Assembly: GCF_011386835.1 (NCBI RefSeq)
Contig: NC_088795.1
Coordinates: 106,638,434 to 106,702,433, forward strand
Source: Chrysemys picta bellii
Taxonomy: Eukaryota > Chordata > Testudines > Emydidae
Reading direction: 5' to 3'
Length of the DNA: 64,000 bases
Positions 1 through 9,332 of the stretch are shown one piece after another. Numbering within the stretch: the first letter of the stretch is position 1; the number at the start of each line of letters is the position of its first letter. Below the pieces are notes generated by a model, which saw only the letters and a program-made list of their open reading frames with translations, did not search any database and was not told the DNA's origin. Position numbers and translations under genes: made by a program.

Positions 1-2
1 AA

Positions 3-569
3 GGAGATTGGTACCTATTGGTACCCATCTACCCAGCTTCCTCTACCTGGACAGAACTAGAGTTAGATGAATTCCTGGAAAATTTGCCTGTTCTTCAACA
101 GCTAGTCAGAGTTCAAGGGTGGAGCAATCATCCCAAATAGAAGTTATACTTTATCAAACAGAAGGACAACCCTTGAAAGTTGTAACTTCATTAGGAAAGG
201 ATCAATGTAGGAGACCAATAGCCCTGATGATATTAGAGGGAGAAAAAATATGGCAGATGGGTTATCTAGACACAGGATCTTCATATTCCATGTTGAACAA
301 CATAAATAACCCCTCATATTTCTTACCCTATATTTCCTCAGATGTATCTGAAGTGTGAGGAATATTGGGAATAAAAAGAGAAGTTCCTGTAACAATTCCA
401 TTGAAAGTGAATATAGGGAATAAAGAAATGCAGAATATACATTTTGGAGTTGGGACAGAATGGACTCGGAATAATAGGCATGGACATCCTTAATGCTTTA
501 CAAAGTACAATAGATTTAGATTTAAAATATCCTGTGGGCCAGGTGAAAAGAATATTGTCAATAAAATAG
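3..569 (+). pseudogene. ERV retropepsin-like ORF, copy 1 (partial, broken)
   Basis: This is a remnant of a retroviral aspartic-protease-like gene, cut by the window edge. An acidic leader is readable in frame 3 (about 3-122). The reading then moves to frame 2 (119-358), where the active-site signature DTGSS sits near 270-284 after a short beta-rich stretch. A stop at 356 and another frame change separate this from a C-terminal segment (about 455-569) ending in a G-I-I-G-x-D-I-L motif. That motif corresponds to the conserved Gly-x-Asp helix near the C-terminus of retropepsins. It is the first of three tandem homologous copies before env. Known of the family: retropepsins are dimers with one DTG/DSG per subunit. 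Inferred: non-functional today, having at least two frame breaks. Confidence 0.7.
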
Positions 570-595
570 ATGTATATATGAGTAAAGTAGTGAGT

Positions 596-620
596 TGTTT
601 TTATTATTTTTATTTGCTAG
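596..620 (+). promoter_or_regulatory. candidate 3' splice acceptor before retropepsin copy 2
   Basis: A T-rich run ending in TTTGCTAG at 620 lies 34 bases before the ATG of the second protease-like ORF. It resembles a polypyrimidine tract plus AG acceptor. If real, the ORF could have been expressed from a spliced subgenomic RNA, as retroviral accessory genes and env are. This is inference from one site only. Confidence 0.35.
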
Positions 621-654
621 AGAAAAAAAAGGAAGAATAGAATAGATAATTAAA

Positions 655-1223
655 ATGGCAGCTTGGTTTGAGGAAATCCCGAATATGGAGGAGGATGAAA
701 TGAGAGATTTAATGGATGAAGCAATAAGAGATTTATTGAATGTAGATGTGCCAATAGATGAATTTATAAGACTAGATGCAGCAGTGGATGAAAGAGATAC
801 AGATGAAGAAAGTGGGATTGAGGAAGAGGAAGAAAGAGCTCCCCGTCTAATTGTGTCCCAGATATATTTAGATCAATACATGAGACCGATGGTTCCAATC
901 CAAATTATTGAGGCAGAAATTGAAACTTTCTGCTATATGGATACTGGGTCATTGGTTCTGATAATAAATACAGCAATAAATGTGGCTATTACACAATATA
1001 TGTCAGGGGATACGTACACACTTACGGGACTATTGGGAAAACAAATATTTATTCCCTTAAGTATTCCTCTATCTATTGACATAGGTATTCAGTGAATAGA
1101 TAATGTATGATTTGGTTAGCGAATATGGGAGTCGGTAATAGAGGACTCATTGGTATAGATATTATAAAAAGGTTAAATTGTATGATAGATATAAAAGCAA
1201 AAGTACTATGGAAAGTTGAATAG
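655..1223 (+). pseudogene. ERV retropepsin-like ORF, copy 2
   Basis: The ORF opens at ATG 655 and runs 146 codons to a stop at 1093. Residues 1-65 are very acidic and begin with a W-F-x-x-I-P-x-M-E-x-D-E-M-x-D-L pattern. A retropepsin-like part follows, with DTGS at about residues 99-102 and a flap-like glycine-rich stretch near residue 125. After the stop, a second-frame segment (about 1130-1223) carries the Gly-I-D-I-I motif and a hydrophobic tail ending in V-L-W, matching the ends of copies 1 and 3. The N-terminus resembles that of copy 3, so the acidic leader and protease domain were duplicated as one unit. The upstream acceptor-like site and own ATG suggest independent expression in the past. 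Confidence 0.7.
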
Positions 1224-1529
1224 GACAATAAGAAGCAAAAATAAAAAAGGTATAATATAAAAGATCAAATATTGATAGATAAATATCAAGTATAGTAATA
1301 AGAATCGTTATAAGTATAGAATAGAAAATAAGTGTAATAATAAGATTAACAATACTAATAGTGTAGAAATAAGTTATACTAATAGTAAATATCAGAATAA
1401 GTTGAATTAACAGTAAGATAATAAATTAGTAATAGTAAAGTGACAATATTTTAATCTTAAATAAATAGGGAAAGAAAGAAAGATAGTCAGAAAGGAGAAC
1501 ATCAAGTCAAGAATAGAAAGAGATAACAA
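1224..1529 (+). other. AT/purine-rich spacer between protease-like copies 2 and 3
   Basis: This spacer has no ORF. It is a low-complexity mix of AATAAG, AATAGT and TAATAATA words that ends in purine-rich GAAAGAAAGA before the next ATG. I see no recognisable RNA or regulatory element beyond weak AG acceptors. Confidence 0.5.
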
Positions 1530-2431
1530 ATGGCAGGAGAGTGGTTTTGTGATTTACCAGATTTAAATGAAAATGAAATGATGGACTTAATAAACATGCC
1601 TGAGAAAGAATTAGAAGAGATAATCAAGGATTTAGAAGGCATAGACAACATAGAGGAAGACAGTAACAAATCCCAGTCCACAGATAGAGCCATAGAGGAA
1701 ACAACTGAGGATGTGGAAGAAGCAGCTCACCTGTTAATGATAACCCAATGAATAATAGTCCCTCAAGAGAGAGAGACCTTCGGTCCCGGTACTGCTAAAC
1801 AACCTAGGGGTTAGAGTAGGGATACTCTGCCACATCGATACAGGGTCGTCAATGTCTATACTAAATATAGACTTGAATGTAGATCTTGGCCCCTACCAAT
1901 CAGGAGATACAATGCTGCTTAATGGGGTAGGGGGACAAATCCCCATCCATATTAGCCAGACCATGTCTATCAGCATAGGGAATCGGCTGATTTTGACTCG
2001 CTTTGGATTAATGCATAGGGGCATGGGAGGATATGGAATTATTGAAGTAGACCAGGGGTCAGCAACCTTTCAGAAGTGGTGTGCTGAGTCTTCATTTATT
2101 CACTCTAATTTAAGGTTTCGCGTGCCAGTAATACATTTTAATGTTTTTAGAAGGTCTCTTTCTATAAGTCTATAATATATAAGTAAATTGTTGTATGTAA
2201 AACATTTTAAAAACCTTATTTACATAAGAAGCTTCATTTAAAATTAAATTAAAATGCAGAGCCCCCCAGACTGGTGGCCAGGACCCAGGCAGTGTGAGTG
2301 CCACTGAAAATCAGCTCGCGTGCTGTCTTTGGCACGCGTGCCATAGGTTGCCTACCCCTGAAGTAGATGTTATCAGAATTTTAAATTTTCTCATAGATTT
2401 GAATCATCAAGTCTTATGGACCGCAGAATAA
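1530..2431 (+). pseudogene. ERV retropepsin-like ORF, copy 3 (split by a hAT MITE)
   Basis: The ORF starts at ATG 1530. Its acidic N-terminus (residues 1-60) repeats the W-F-x-x-L-P-x-L-x-E-N-E-M-x-D-L pattern of copy 2. A stop at 1749 is followed by a frame change, and the protease part continues in the frame of 1852-2052 with DTGSS at about 1837-1851 and a Gly-Val-Gly-Gly flap-like loop near 1924-1935. The Gly-rich C-terminal segment is interrupted at 2053 by a hAT MITE. After the MITE the frame resumes (2361-2431) with the same I-D-L...V-L-W ending seen in copies 1 and 2. The reading frame matching across the insertion, with TSDs either side, shows that the gene preceded the MITE. Confidence 0.7.
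2053..2360. mobile_element. hAT-type MITE inserted in retropepsin copy 3
   Basis: The element is bounded by terminal inverted repeats beginning CAGGGGTCAGCAACCT and ending AGGTTGCCTACCCCTG. It is flanked by 8-bp TSDs AAGTAGAC (2045-2052) and AAGTAGAT (2361-2368), matching at 7 of 8 positions. Eight-base duplications and CAGGG ends are typical of hAT elements. There is no coding capacity. The ends resemble those of the element at 39558-40710. Confidence 0.85.
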
Positions 2432-2619
2432 TTGTATTGAATGTGTTTTATTAAATATTTAAATATTAAAATAACTTATTGTTCAGAATTAGAATAATAT
2501 TGTTGGGTTATTGTTAATATAGGGTGTGTTGATTTTTTAAACAATATATTGTAGGAAGTGATTTAGGGAAACTTAATATTATTAAAAGCTTTTGTTAAAA
2601 TAAATTATTAATTTTTTTT

Positions 2620-2656
2620 TAAAAGAACAGAGTCTCTCATTCTTTATATCTTTCAG
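2620..2656 (+). promoter_or_regulatory. candidate env 3' splice acceptor
   Basis: A pyrimidine-rich stretch ending in TATATCTTTCAG at 2656 lies 23 bases before the env ATG. This is a strong-looking acceptor at the position where retroviral env mRNAs are normally spliced. Confidence 0.5.
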
Positions 2657-5000
2657 AAGGGGAACCCAAATGGTAGAAGATGTGGTTCTATTCATCTTGG
2701 CTCTTCTGGGTATTCTACTGTGGTGGTGTGAATTCAGACACAACACCAATGATCCAATGGGCCAAGTCTCATCCCAGTGATAAGATCTTGGCTATTAATA
2801 TAGAGGAATGTGTTTTCACAATTCCTAAATTAAGAAATACGGTAACAAAAATAGTAATGGGACCTGTTCGAATTATAGAGTTTATGGCACAAAATTATAT
2901 GGGTAAGGTACTCATCACAGATGATGCCCACAAATTTAGCATTCTATTCAGAGATCAAGAAAATGCAATATTGATGTGGCAAAGGTCTGATGAGAAATCA
3001 CCACAACCTTCAAATTGTACATGGAAATTGGAGGAAGGAATAGGAACCATATGTGGTAAAGTAGTTAGGGTTGGGCCATGGCAGTGTACACTACTAGGAG
3101 GATTAAAAACAATTGCACACTCACCAAATGTATTAGTAAGTACAGAAGAGAGGATGGATTCAGGTATAGAACCCACAATTAAACCCCAGAAGAGAGTTAT
3201 GAAAAGAACAATGAAGGCAAACACAAAAACAGTGGATCAAACTGAATCCAGCAACTATTGTTAACAGTATTCAATAGTGCGAGTTCACAATTTGAAAGAA
3301 TGATAGGGCAAAAGCAATAACCATTATCATGGGTCCTATAAAAGCCATAGAACAAAGTGTGGAAGATAAGAGATGGAAGTTTGTTACAACGGATTATGAT
3401 GCTCATAAGTGTTTTATTGTGTCTGCCTCTCAAGGGTGGGGACACTTAATGATCCATCCGGATTATCATACTGCACCAAAGCCATCAAATTGTGATTGGG
3501 ATGCTGCTGATAATATGGTTAAAATATACGGGAAAGTAGTAAGAGTGGAAAAATGGCAATGTGCCATAATAGACGGACCAAATTTAATGGCACGATCAGA
3601 TAATTTAATCCTATATCTGAATAAGAATTCCTCCTGTGCCATCATAGCATGGTACATCCCTTCATGAAATAAGGAGAGTTCAAAAACAATACTCATACAA
3701 TGATATCATAATTTTGTTAATTTGACAGAAACTCACTTTCAAATTATAGACCCGCAGGGAGGGGTCAGCAGAATAGATGCTTGGTGTGAATTACGAGTTG
3801 CAATTATATATAAAAATCAGATAAAATTACAGATACCATGGTATGCAAATATGATAGAAGGTGATAAATGTGAAAAAGGAAATTTGGGTCAAGTGATATT
3901 TCATTATTGGCATGAAGGTACTGTAAATATAACCAGAAGATGAGGAAGTGTGACTTGGAGAACTCATGGTCCTTACTTTAGCTATCCTTTCTCTTTTACA
4001 TGGATATCTAAACCAGAGTCAATGGGCATCGGTCCCTATGTTGTGAAAGAGGATATCAAAAAACAGTTGATAATAGATCCCATATACTCTCTAAAGAAAA
4101 TAATAATAGATCTACACTATATGAATATTTCCCATCAAAATCCAGATGCAAAAAGTATACTAACCCATTATTTGAGGGCTGGAAACAGTAGATGGAAACT
4201 CAGCTTCAACTGAGAACACCAACCAATAAAATGAAAAGAGATTTGATGGGTACAATATTAGGAGGAACAGGTAGAAGCTTAAGTGTGTTAAACAGAATAG
4301 ATACCAAAGTATTGGCCAATACCTTAAATTCAGTGGGGCAACATTTGGGATCAATCTTGAAACCTTTAACAACATCTCTGAATGATATGAGTGTTAGTCA
4401 CCATTTTATCACAATTTTTCTTCCTGGCTGGGAAAAAAATACAAAGAAAAGATAATTTGACTATTCTAAAGACAGTAGAGGTATTGCAAGATAATGTATC
4501 CTTAGCTTTAGCATATATCAGGCATAAACTTGGACCAATGGTGTGGTAAAAGATATTATAAGAGATGGAATGAGTGGTATTTTCCCTCTTGAAATAAGAA
4601 GTATTATGTGGAAACATGCCTCAGAAGCTGATAAAAGATTGTACTCATAGTGGAGAATGGTAAATTTCACATACAATCCTCAGTTGTACCAAGCAACCAT
4701 ATTCATAATTATGATGTCTAAAGCCCATATTGAATGGATATCTCCAATTGTATCACTTGGTTTATATATTAACGCAAGTATAATGCAACCAATTGAACAT
4801 AAACTTTGGGCAATAAAGCAGAATCAAACGTAGAAAACTGCAGAACTTGAGGCTTGACTGGAAGAACGAGGAATTGGATTTATTTGTAGTAATGATGTGC
4901 TTCAACCATATGACATATGTTTAAATGAAGAAAGAGGAAAATGCCATTACCAATTAGATCCTTTTCCATTTAATGGTTCAACCATTGTATATGTTGGAAG

Positions 5001-5237
5001 CAGGGTCGGCTCCCGGCACCAGCCTAGCAAGCAAGTGCTTGGGGCAGCCAATGAAGAGGGGGGCGGCACGTCCGGCCGTTCGGCGGCAGGGCCGTCACTC
5101 CCTCTTGGAGCGAAGGACCTGCCGCCGAATTGCCACCATAGACTGAAGCAGCGGTAGAGCTGCCGCCGCTTGCAATCATGGCTTTTTTTTTTCTTTTCCC
5201 CCTACTTGGGGTGGCAAAAATGCTAGAGCTGGCCCTG
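5001..5237. mobile_element. hAT-type MITE inserted in env
   Basis: This GC-rich block sits in AT-rich env. Its ends CAGGGTCGGCTC and GAGCTGGCCCTG are near-perfect inverted repeats. It is flanked by GTTGGAAG (4993-5000) and CTTGGAAG (5238-5245), an 8-bp duplication with one mismatch. It is related to the longer GC-rich element at 15710-16090. Its internal ORFs are accidental. Confidence 0.85.
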
Positions 5238-5603
5238 CTTGGAAGAAAATGTGTACGCATTAGAAGTTGGTGCACATTATTTGAAGTAAATTACATATAC
5301 AATGTAACCCATAACCCTTATAAAAACAAGTGCTTATGTAATGTTACCTCACTGATTGGTTGAGATTTCAAGTTTGCATTACCCAAAATTGAGAATGAGG
5401 AAATTAAAGATCAATATCAGATATATGAGAGAATTAACCCAATCCCTAAATTTAGTTAGGCAATTAATGAATCATCCTGAATTACAAAGACAATTACAAA
5501 AGGCCCAGGAGAATGCACAGAAAGTTATGATTACTGTCCACCATTCCACTAAGAAAATAGAACAAGTAATTGAGCATATAAGAAGTGATACTAAACATAG
5601 ATG

Positions 5604-5947
5604 CAAGAGTACTTGTGGCACCTTAGAGACTAACAAATTTATTAGAGCATAAGCTTTCGTGGACTACAGCCCACTTCTTCGGATGCATATAGAATGGAAC
5701 ATATAGCAGCCGTGTTAGTCTGTATCCGCAAAAAGAAGAACAGGAGTACTCGTGGCACCTTAGAGACTAACAAATTTATTCGAGCATAAGCCTTCGTGGA
5801 ACTAATGTTCCATTCTATATGCATCCGAAGAAGTGGGCTGTAGTCCACGAAGGCTTATGCTCTAATAAATTTGTTAGTCTCTAACGTGCCACAAGTACTC
5901 CTGTTCTTCTTTTTGCGGATACAGACTAACACGGCTGCTACTCTGAA
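5604..5947. mobile_element. Penelope-like element fragment, inverted copies, 14-bp TSD
   Basis: The insertion is made of partial copies of one terminal repeat in opposite orientations: minus at about 5604-5700, minus again at about 5703-5802, then plus at about 5806-5947. Both outer strands read the reptile Penelope-type sequence of the form AGACTAACACGGCTGCTAC. The target-site duplication ACTAAACATAGATG is exact at 5590-5603 and 5948-5961. Partial inverted or tandem terminal copies and long duplications are typical of Penelope-like retroelements. A hammerhead-like core (CCGAAGA, short hairpin, GAA) lies at 5825-5851 and, inverted, at about 5650-5684. The insertion splits env. Confidence 0.7.
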
Positions 5948-6320
5948 ACTAAACATAGATGGTGGGAAGTGTTTTTAGGATGGTCCCCCACAGCAATGGG
6001 ATTCTTTAATGTCATTTTACATCCCATTGTGATAGTCTTAGCATTCCAAATTCTAATGATAATTACGCTTATTGTCCTGGTATACTGGATCAACCGAAAA
6101 TTCAAACAACTAAAGTATATGCAGATCCCCTACCTGAAAAGGAATTATTATGACACACCAAGGAGTGTAACAAAGTGATGAGGGATTGTGCCAATATGAA
6201 GGTCTGATGGCTTAGTTTCCAGCAAAGGAAAGACTTGAGTCCACTCTGGACTAAGAGACCATGCTTATTGAACTCACTGGATTACGACAATGCTGGATAG
6301 ATAAATGAGTTTATCATACC

Positions 6321-6334
6321 AGCAAGGAGGGGAG
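6321..6334 (+). other. polypurine tract of the ERV
   Basis: AGCAAGGAGGGGAG lies directly against the inferred LTR start. This is the expected site and composition for the plus-strand primer tract. Confidence 0.65.
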
Positions 6335-6805
6335 TATTACCAGAGACTTTCTTTTACCTTTCTTTTTCAATTGCTTAACTTCTGTGTAGTTTGCAGCACC
6401 CTGGAGAGAGATACTGACAGACAGAGAGGGGAGTGAGAAACATCATAACAATTCACCTCTCCCAATTAGCATTTCAAAGTGTTAGTATCAGAGTGCTTTA
6501 GTGTGAAAAAAACAGTAGTTAGTTTTAGGCTAGATGTTTTAGGGAAATTATAATTAATGATAGTTTGTAGTTAAAAGTCCAACATGGCCACTGCTATTAT
6601 TTTCTATTAGGAACTTCCAAGATGGAGGACACAGACTAAAGTGACCAATAGCAAATCAGAAACAAGGGTCGAACAAAGTTCAGGAGAATGACTCAAAACA
6701 CCAGCAGGAAGGGGGCAGAAGGAGGAGTAGCTATGATGGAAGGGCAAAGCTGATTGGCTGAATGGGTTGCCACCCACGCAGGGAGCAAGCAGCTTGAAAG
6801 GTCAA

Positions 6806-6838
6806 CCAATCAGAAAAGGTCAGAGAACTGAATATAAG
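6806..6838 (+). promoter_or_regulatory. ERV LTR core promoter (CCAAT + TATA)
   Basis: CCAAT at 6806-6810 stands about 22 bases before ATATAAG (6832-6838). Further CCAAT-like motifs lie upstream (about 6645, and inverted near 6751). Transcription would start near 6860. Confidence 0.55.
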
Positions 6839-7453
6839 AAAAGAGCTGGCAAGCTAGACGGTGTATGGTCGGAGAAGAAGACAGAGAAGGAGAAGATCAT
6901 CGAGAAGAAGCAGCAGCAGAACACTAGAGAGAGCAGAGAAAGAAGGAAAAGATTGGAGATTGGAGACTGTGAAAGAGTGACAGAGAAGAAGGACCTAAAG
7001 ACGAGTCAGAAGGATTGAGAAAAGGAATGTAAGTCTGATTTTTGCTTATTTTAAGAAAACCGCTTGTCTGGATGCCTGCTGCTGAGTGAGAACTGCCCCA
7101 GCCCATCCTGTAAGCAGTCAGCCACTGGTTGCAGAGTGGTAATTGTTAATTGTTTTATGTTTGTTTAATGCTATATTGTAACACTGTTTTATGCATATGT
7201 ATCGGGTACTTGTATGCCAAATTGTAGCACGTCTAAGGTTATTGTATTTTAGGCCTTATGCATATCTATGAAAAGTTCAGTGTGTATCAATATTGCAACA
7301 TTGTATTTGTCATAACAGTCTGGGTAGTCTCTTGTACCATTTAAATGCAAGATCTTTAAAAATAATCCAATTGTACCTTATTGCCTATTGTACATTGTAA
7401 TTTCTTTCTTTTTCTGCTTTATTAGATACATTGTAGCCACCTAACTTTCTTTT

Positions 7454-7459
7454 AATAAA
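7454..7459 (+). terminator. ERV LTR polyadenylation signal
   Basis: AATAAA is followed by a T-rich and then GT-rich stretch. It lies about 600 bases after the TATA-like box, so R would be unusually long or the start lies further downstream. Confidence 0.55.
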
Positions 7460-7821
7460 TAAGACTGTTTTCGAAGTATTGCTGCTTGTGTGCCTATTCT
7501 TGATCAGAGGGTTGTATCCGTGTCCTTTCAAGGGTTAGCAGGATTAGCCTGCTCTGGGGAGTCCTCTGCGGGTCAGAGACAAACTTCCTGGTAATATCCA
7601 GCAATTCCCTTAGAGCAGGTCACTACCTTCCTCCCCATTTGAACAGAACAAATTAAGAAATCAATTTATAATTATAGGAAGACCAATATTGAGGTGCTTT
7701 GGGTCCAAAAATTGTGCTAACAGTGGGAGTGAAATTGTAGTGTAGACACTTCCATTGTTAGGTCAAAGTAAGATGCCCTGCATCGAGCTAACTCTATAGT
7801 GTGGACCAGGCCTGTGTTAGT

Positions 7822-7960
7822 TTCCAAGACCTGATGAAGAGCTCTGTGGGAGCTCAAAAGCTTTGAGTCTCTCTCACCATCAGAAGGTTGTCCAATATTA
7901 CATCACCCATATTGTCTCTCTAATATCTTGGGATCAACATAGCTACAACACCACTGCATA
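7822..7960 (+). mobile_element. Penelope-like terminal-repeat fragment with hammerhead-like core
   Basis: The stretch from CCAAGACCTGATGAAGAGC to CTACAACACCACTGCATA matches a dispersed reptile repeat of the Penelope type. At 7831-7837 it has CTGATGA, then a perfect 6-bp hairpin GAGCTC/GAGCTC (7839-7844 and 7850-7855), then AAAA where a hammerhead ribozyme would have GAAA. No coding part is attached. Confidence 0.55.
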
Positions 7961-8706
7961 GAGCCAAGATACTCCTATATATGAAAATATTTATGCCTTA
8001 CATGCAGTTTGATTCAACCCTTGCTGGAGCTGTCAAAGATGCTCAAATGTGTTATGCATAAACCAGCCTAACATCAACTGTTTATATTAGAACCTATTAT
8101 CTGTTACTAAACTGTAAATGTTCCAGTGCCTTAGAAGTTCTTGATACTTCTAAAGTTAAAAAATTAATCCCAGATATATCCTATATAACAAAATGAATGT
8201 GTTTAAATTTAAATAATTAAAACAATAACTTCCTTCTTTTCTTATAATTTGGAATATGCCAGTTGGTAAGAATCATTTTTAGTTTTGCATTTCTATTTAT
8301 CAGTGGCCCAAGCAATTTACTCATTAGCTAAAATTGAGTTTTCTTGTTTCTTCTTAACAGAAGTTTTGATTAGCATCCCTGCTGAATTTTCATTTTGTAC
8401 ATCTAGAGTGTGTAAGTGTTTGTATTTTTAAATCTTTCAGGTATTAATGTTATCAAAACATGTTTCAAATTCCAATGCAGACAGATGTTTGTACTATTTT
8501 TAAACATACCATATTGATCAATGTGACTTAATATCACCAACTCCACACAAAGTTAAGTCATTAGAGTTTTTTTTCTGGGTCTATGACTAACAGATCCGTT
8601 GATAATTCTGTGTTTTTTATATTACTTTGTTTTTCAAATGTCTAGTTGGAATCTTACATAAAACCATCCTCTAAACAGTCGTCATGCTCAATATAGCCCA
8701 AAATAA

Positions 8707-8708
<2 letters not shown>
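7961..8708. other. unannotated AT-rich spacer
   Basis: I see no gene, inverted repeat or recognisable element here. Confidence 0.4.

Positions 8709-8781
<73 letters not shown>
8709..8781 (+). repeat. (TG)n microsatellite
   Basis: About 36 uninterrupted TG units. It translates as Val-Cys or Thr-His runs that are not genes. Confidence 0.98.
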
Positions 8782-8782
<1 letters not shown>

Positions 8783-9060
8783 TGTAATATTTATTTTCAT
8801 TATGGGCCTCAAGTGCATCTGCCAATATTATGTTTTCTAAATCAGGTTTGCTTCTTAGCTGTAGTATTGCTGATTGTATATGATCTGTATGTAATTTAAA
8901 TGTACCACCTTTAATTGATGTATCTGCGTTGAGTTTAGAAAATACAGCAGTGCAGTGCCACAATTGACATAATAAAAACATATTTAGACATATTTTAACG
9001 TCTTTCTGATCAATCAACCAGGACTTATTCTCTTGGTTTTTATTGATTTGTGGACACAAA

Positions 9061-9062
<2 letters not shown>

Positions 9063-9096
<34 letters not shown>
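9063..9096 (+). repeat. (TG)n microsatellite, second
   Basis: About 17 TG units followed by GAGAGAGA, 280 bases after the first tract. Confidence 0.97.
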
Positions 9097-9104
<8 letters not shown>

Positions 9105-9207
9105 GAGAACAATGTAAAATGTGTTTGCAGGATCTGAGAGGCAGCTAGTTAATAATATAACACGACTAAAATGAAGTCAGGACCTTTTTCCTAGGATAAC
9201 AGAAATG

Positions 9208-9318
9208 GGTGCTGGAACAATTTGTATAGTGGGGGTGCTGAGAGCCATTGAACCAAACTGTAAACCCTGTATATGATGGAAACCACTTCAATCCAGGGGG
9301 AGCATCAGTACCAGCATC
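9208..9318 (+). repeat. dispersed repeat, copy A
   Basis: The segment beginning ACAATTTGTATAGTGGGGG recurs at 26729-26835 with high identity, including TGTAAACCCTG and ATGATGGAAACCACTT. It is non-coding and the family is not recognised by name. Confidence 0.75.
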
Positions 9319-9332
9319 TATGCACAGAAATG

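Larger units (their letters stand above)
2680..6178 (+). pseudogene. env: endogenous retrovirus env, broken by frameshifts and insertions
   Basis: This is a decayed envelope glycoprotein gene of a reptile/bird-type endogenous retrovirus. Residues 1-19 from ATG 2680 form a hydrophobic signal peptide. The surface part continues to 3264, then in shifted frames at 3329-3667, 3722-3943 and 3950-4200, with several N-x-S/T sites and paired cysteines. At about 4220-4260 a basic K-M-K-R step is followed by a glycine-rich hydrophobic stretch and a leucine-heptad segment, as expected for a cleavage site, fusion peptide and coiled coil of the transmembrane subunit. The ectodomain continues near 4897-5000, 5238-5355 and 5356-5603. 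The end (5969-6178) holds a W-S-P-T motif, a ~25-residue membrane helix and a basic tail. A hAT MITE (5001-5237) and a Penelope-like element (5604-5947) interrupt it. Many stops and frame changes make it non-functional. An overlapping ATG at 2670 opens another frame. Confidence 0.8.
6335..7596 (+). mobile_element. 3' LTR of the endogenous retrovirus
   Basis: The LTR starts after the polypurine tract with TATTACCAG and ends with CTGGTAATA, a perfect 9-bp inverted repeat 1.26 kb apart. Inside are CCAAT motifs, a TATA-like box at 6832-6838 and AATAAA at 7454-7459, giving a normal U3-R-U5 order. The ends are not the usual TG...CA. The matching 5' LTR lies outside the window, so the boundaries cannot be checked by pairwise alignment here. 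Confidence 0.7.

Noticed and set aside
8684..9059. ORFs with Val-Cys and Thr-His runs
   Set aside because: Direct translation of the TG microsatellite.
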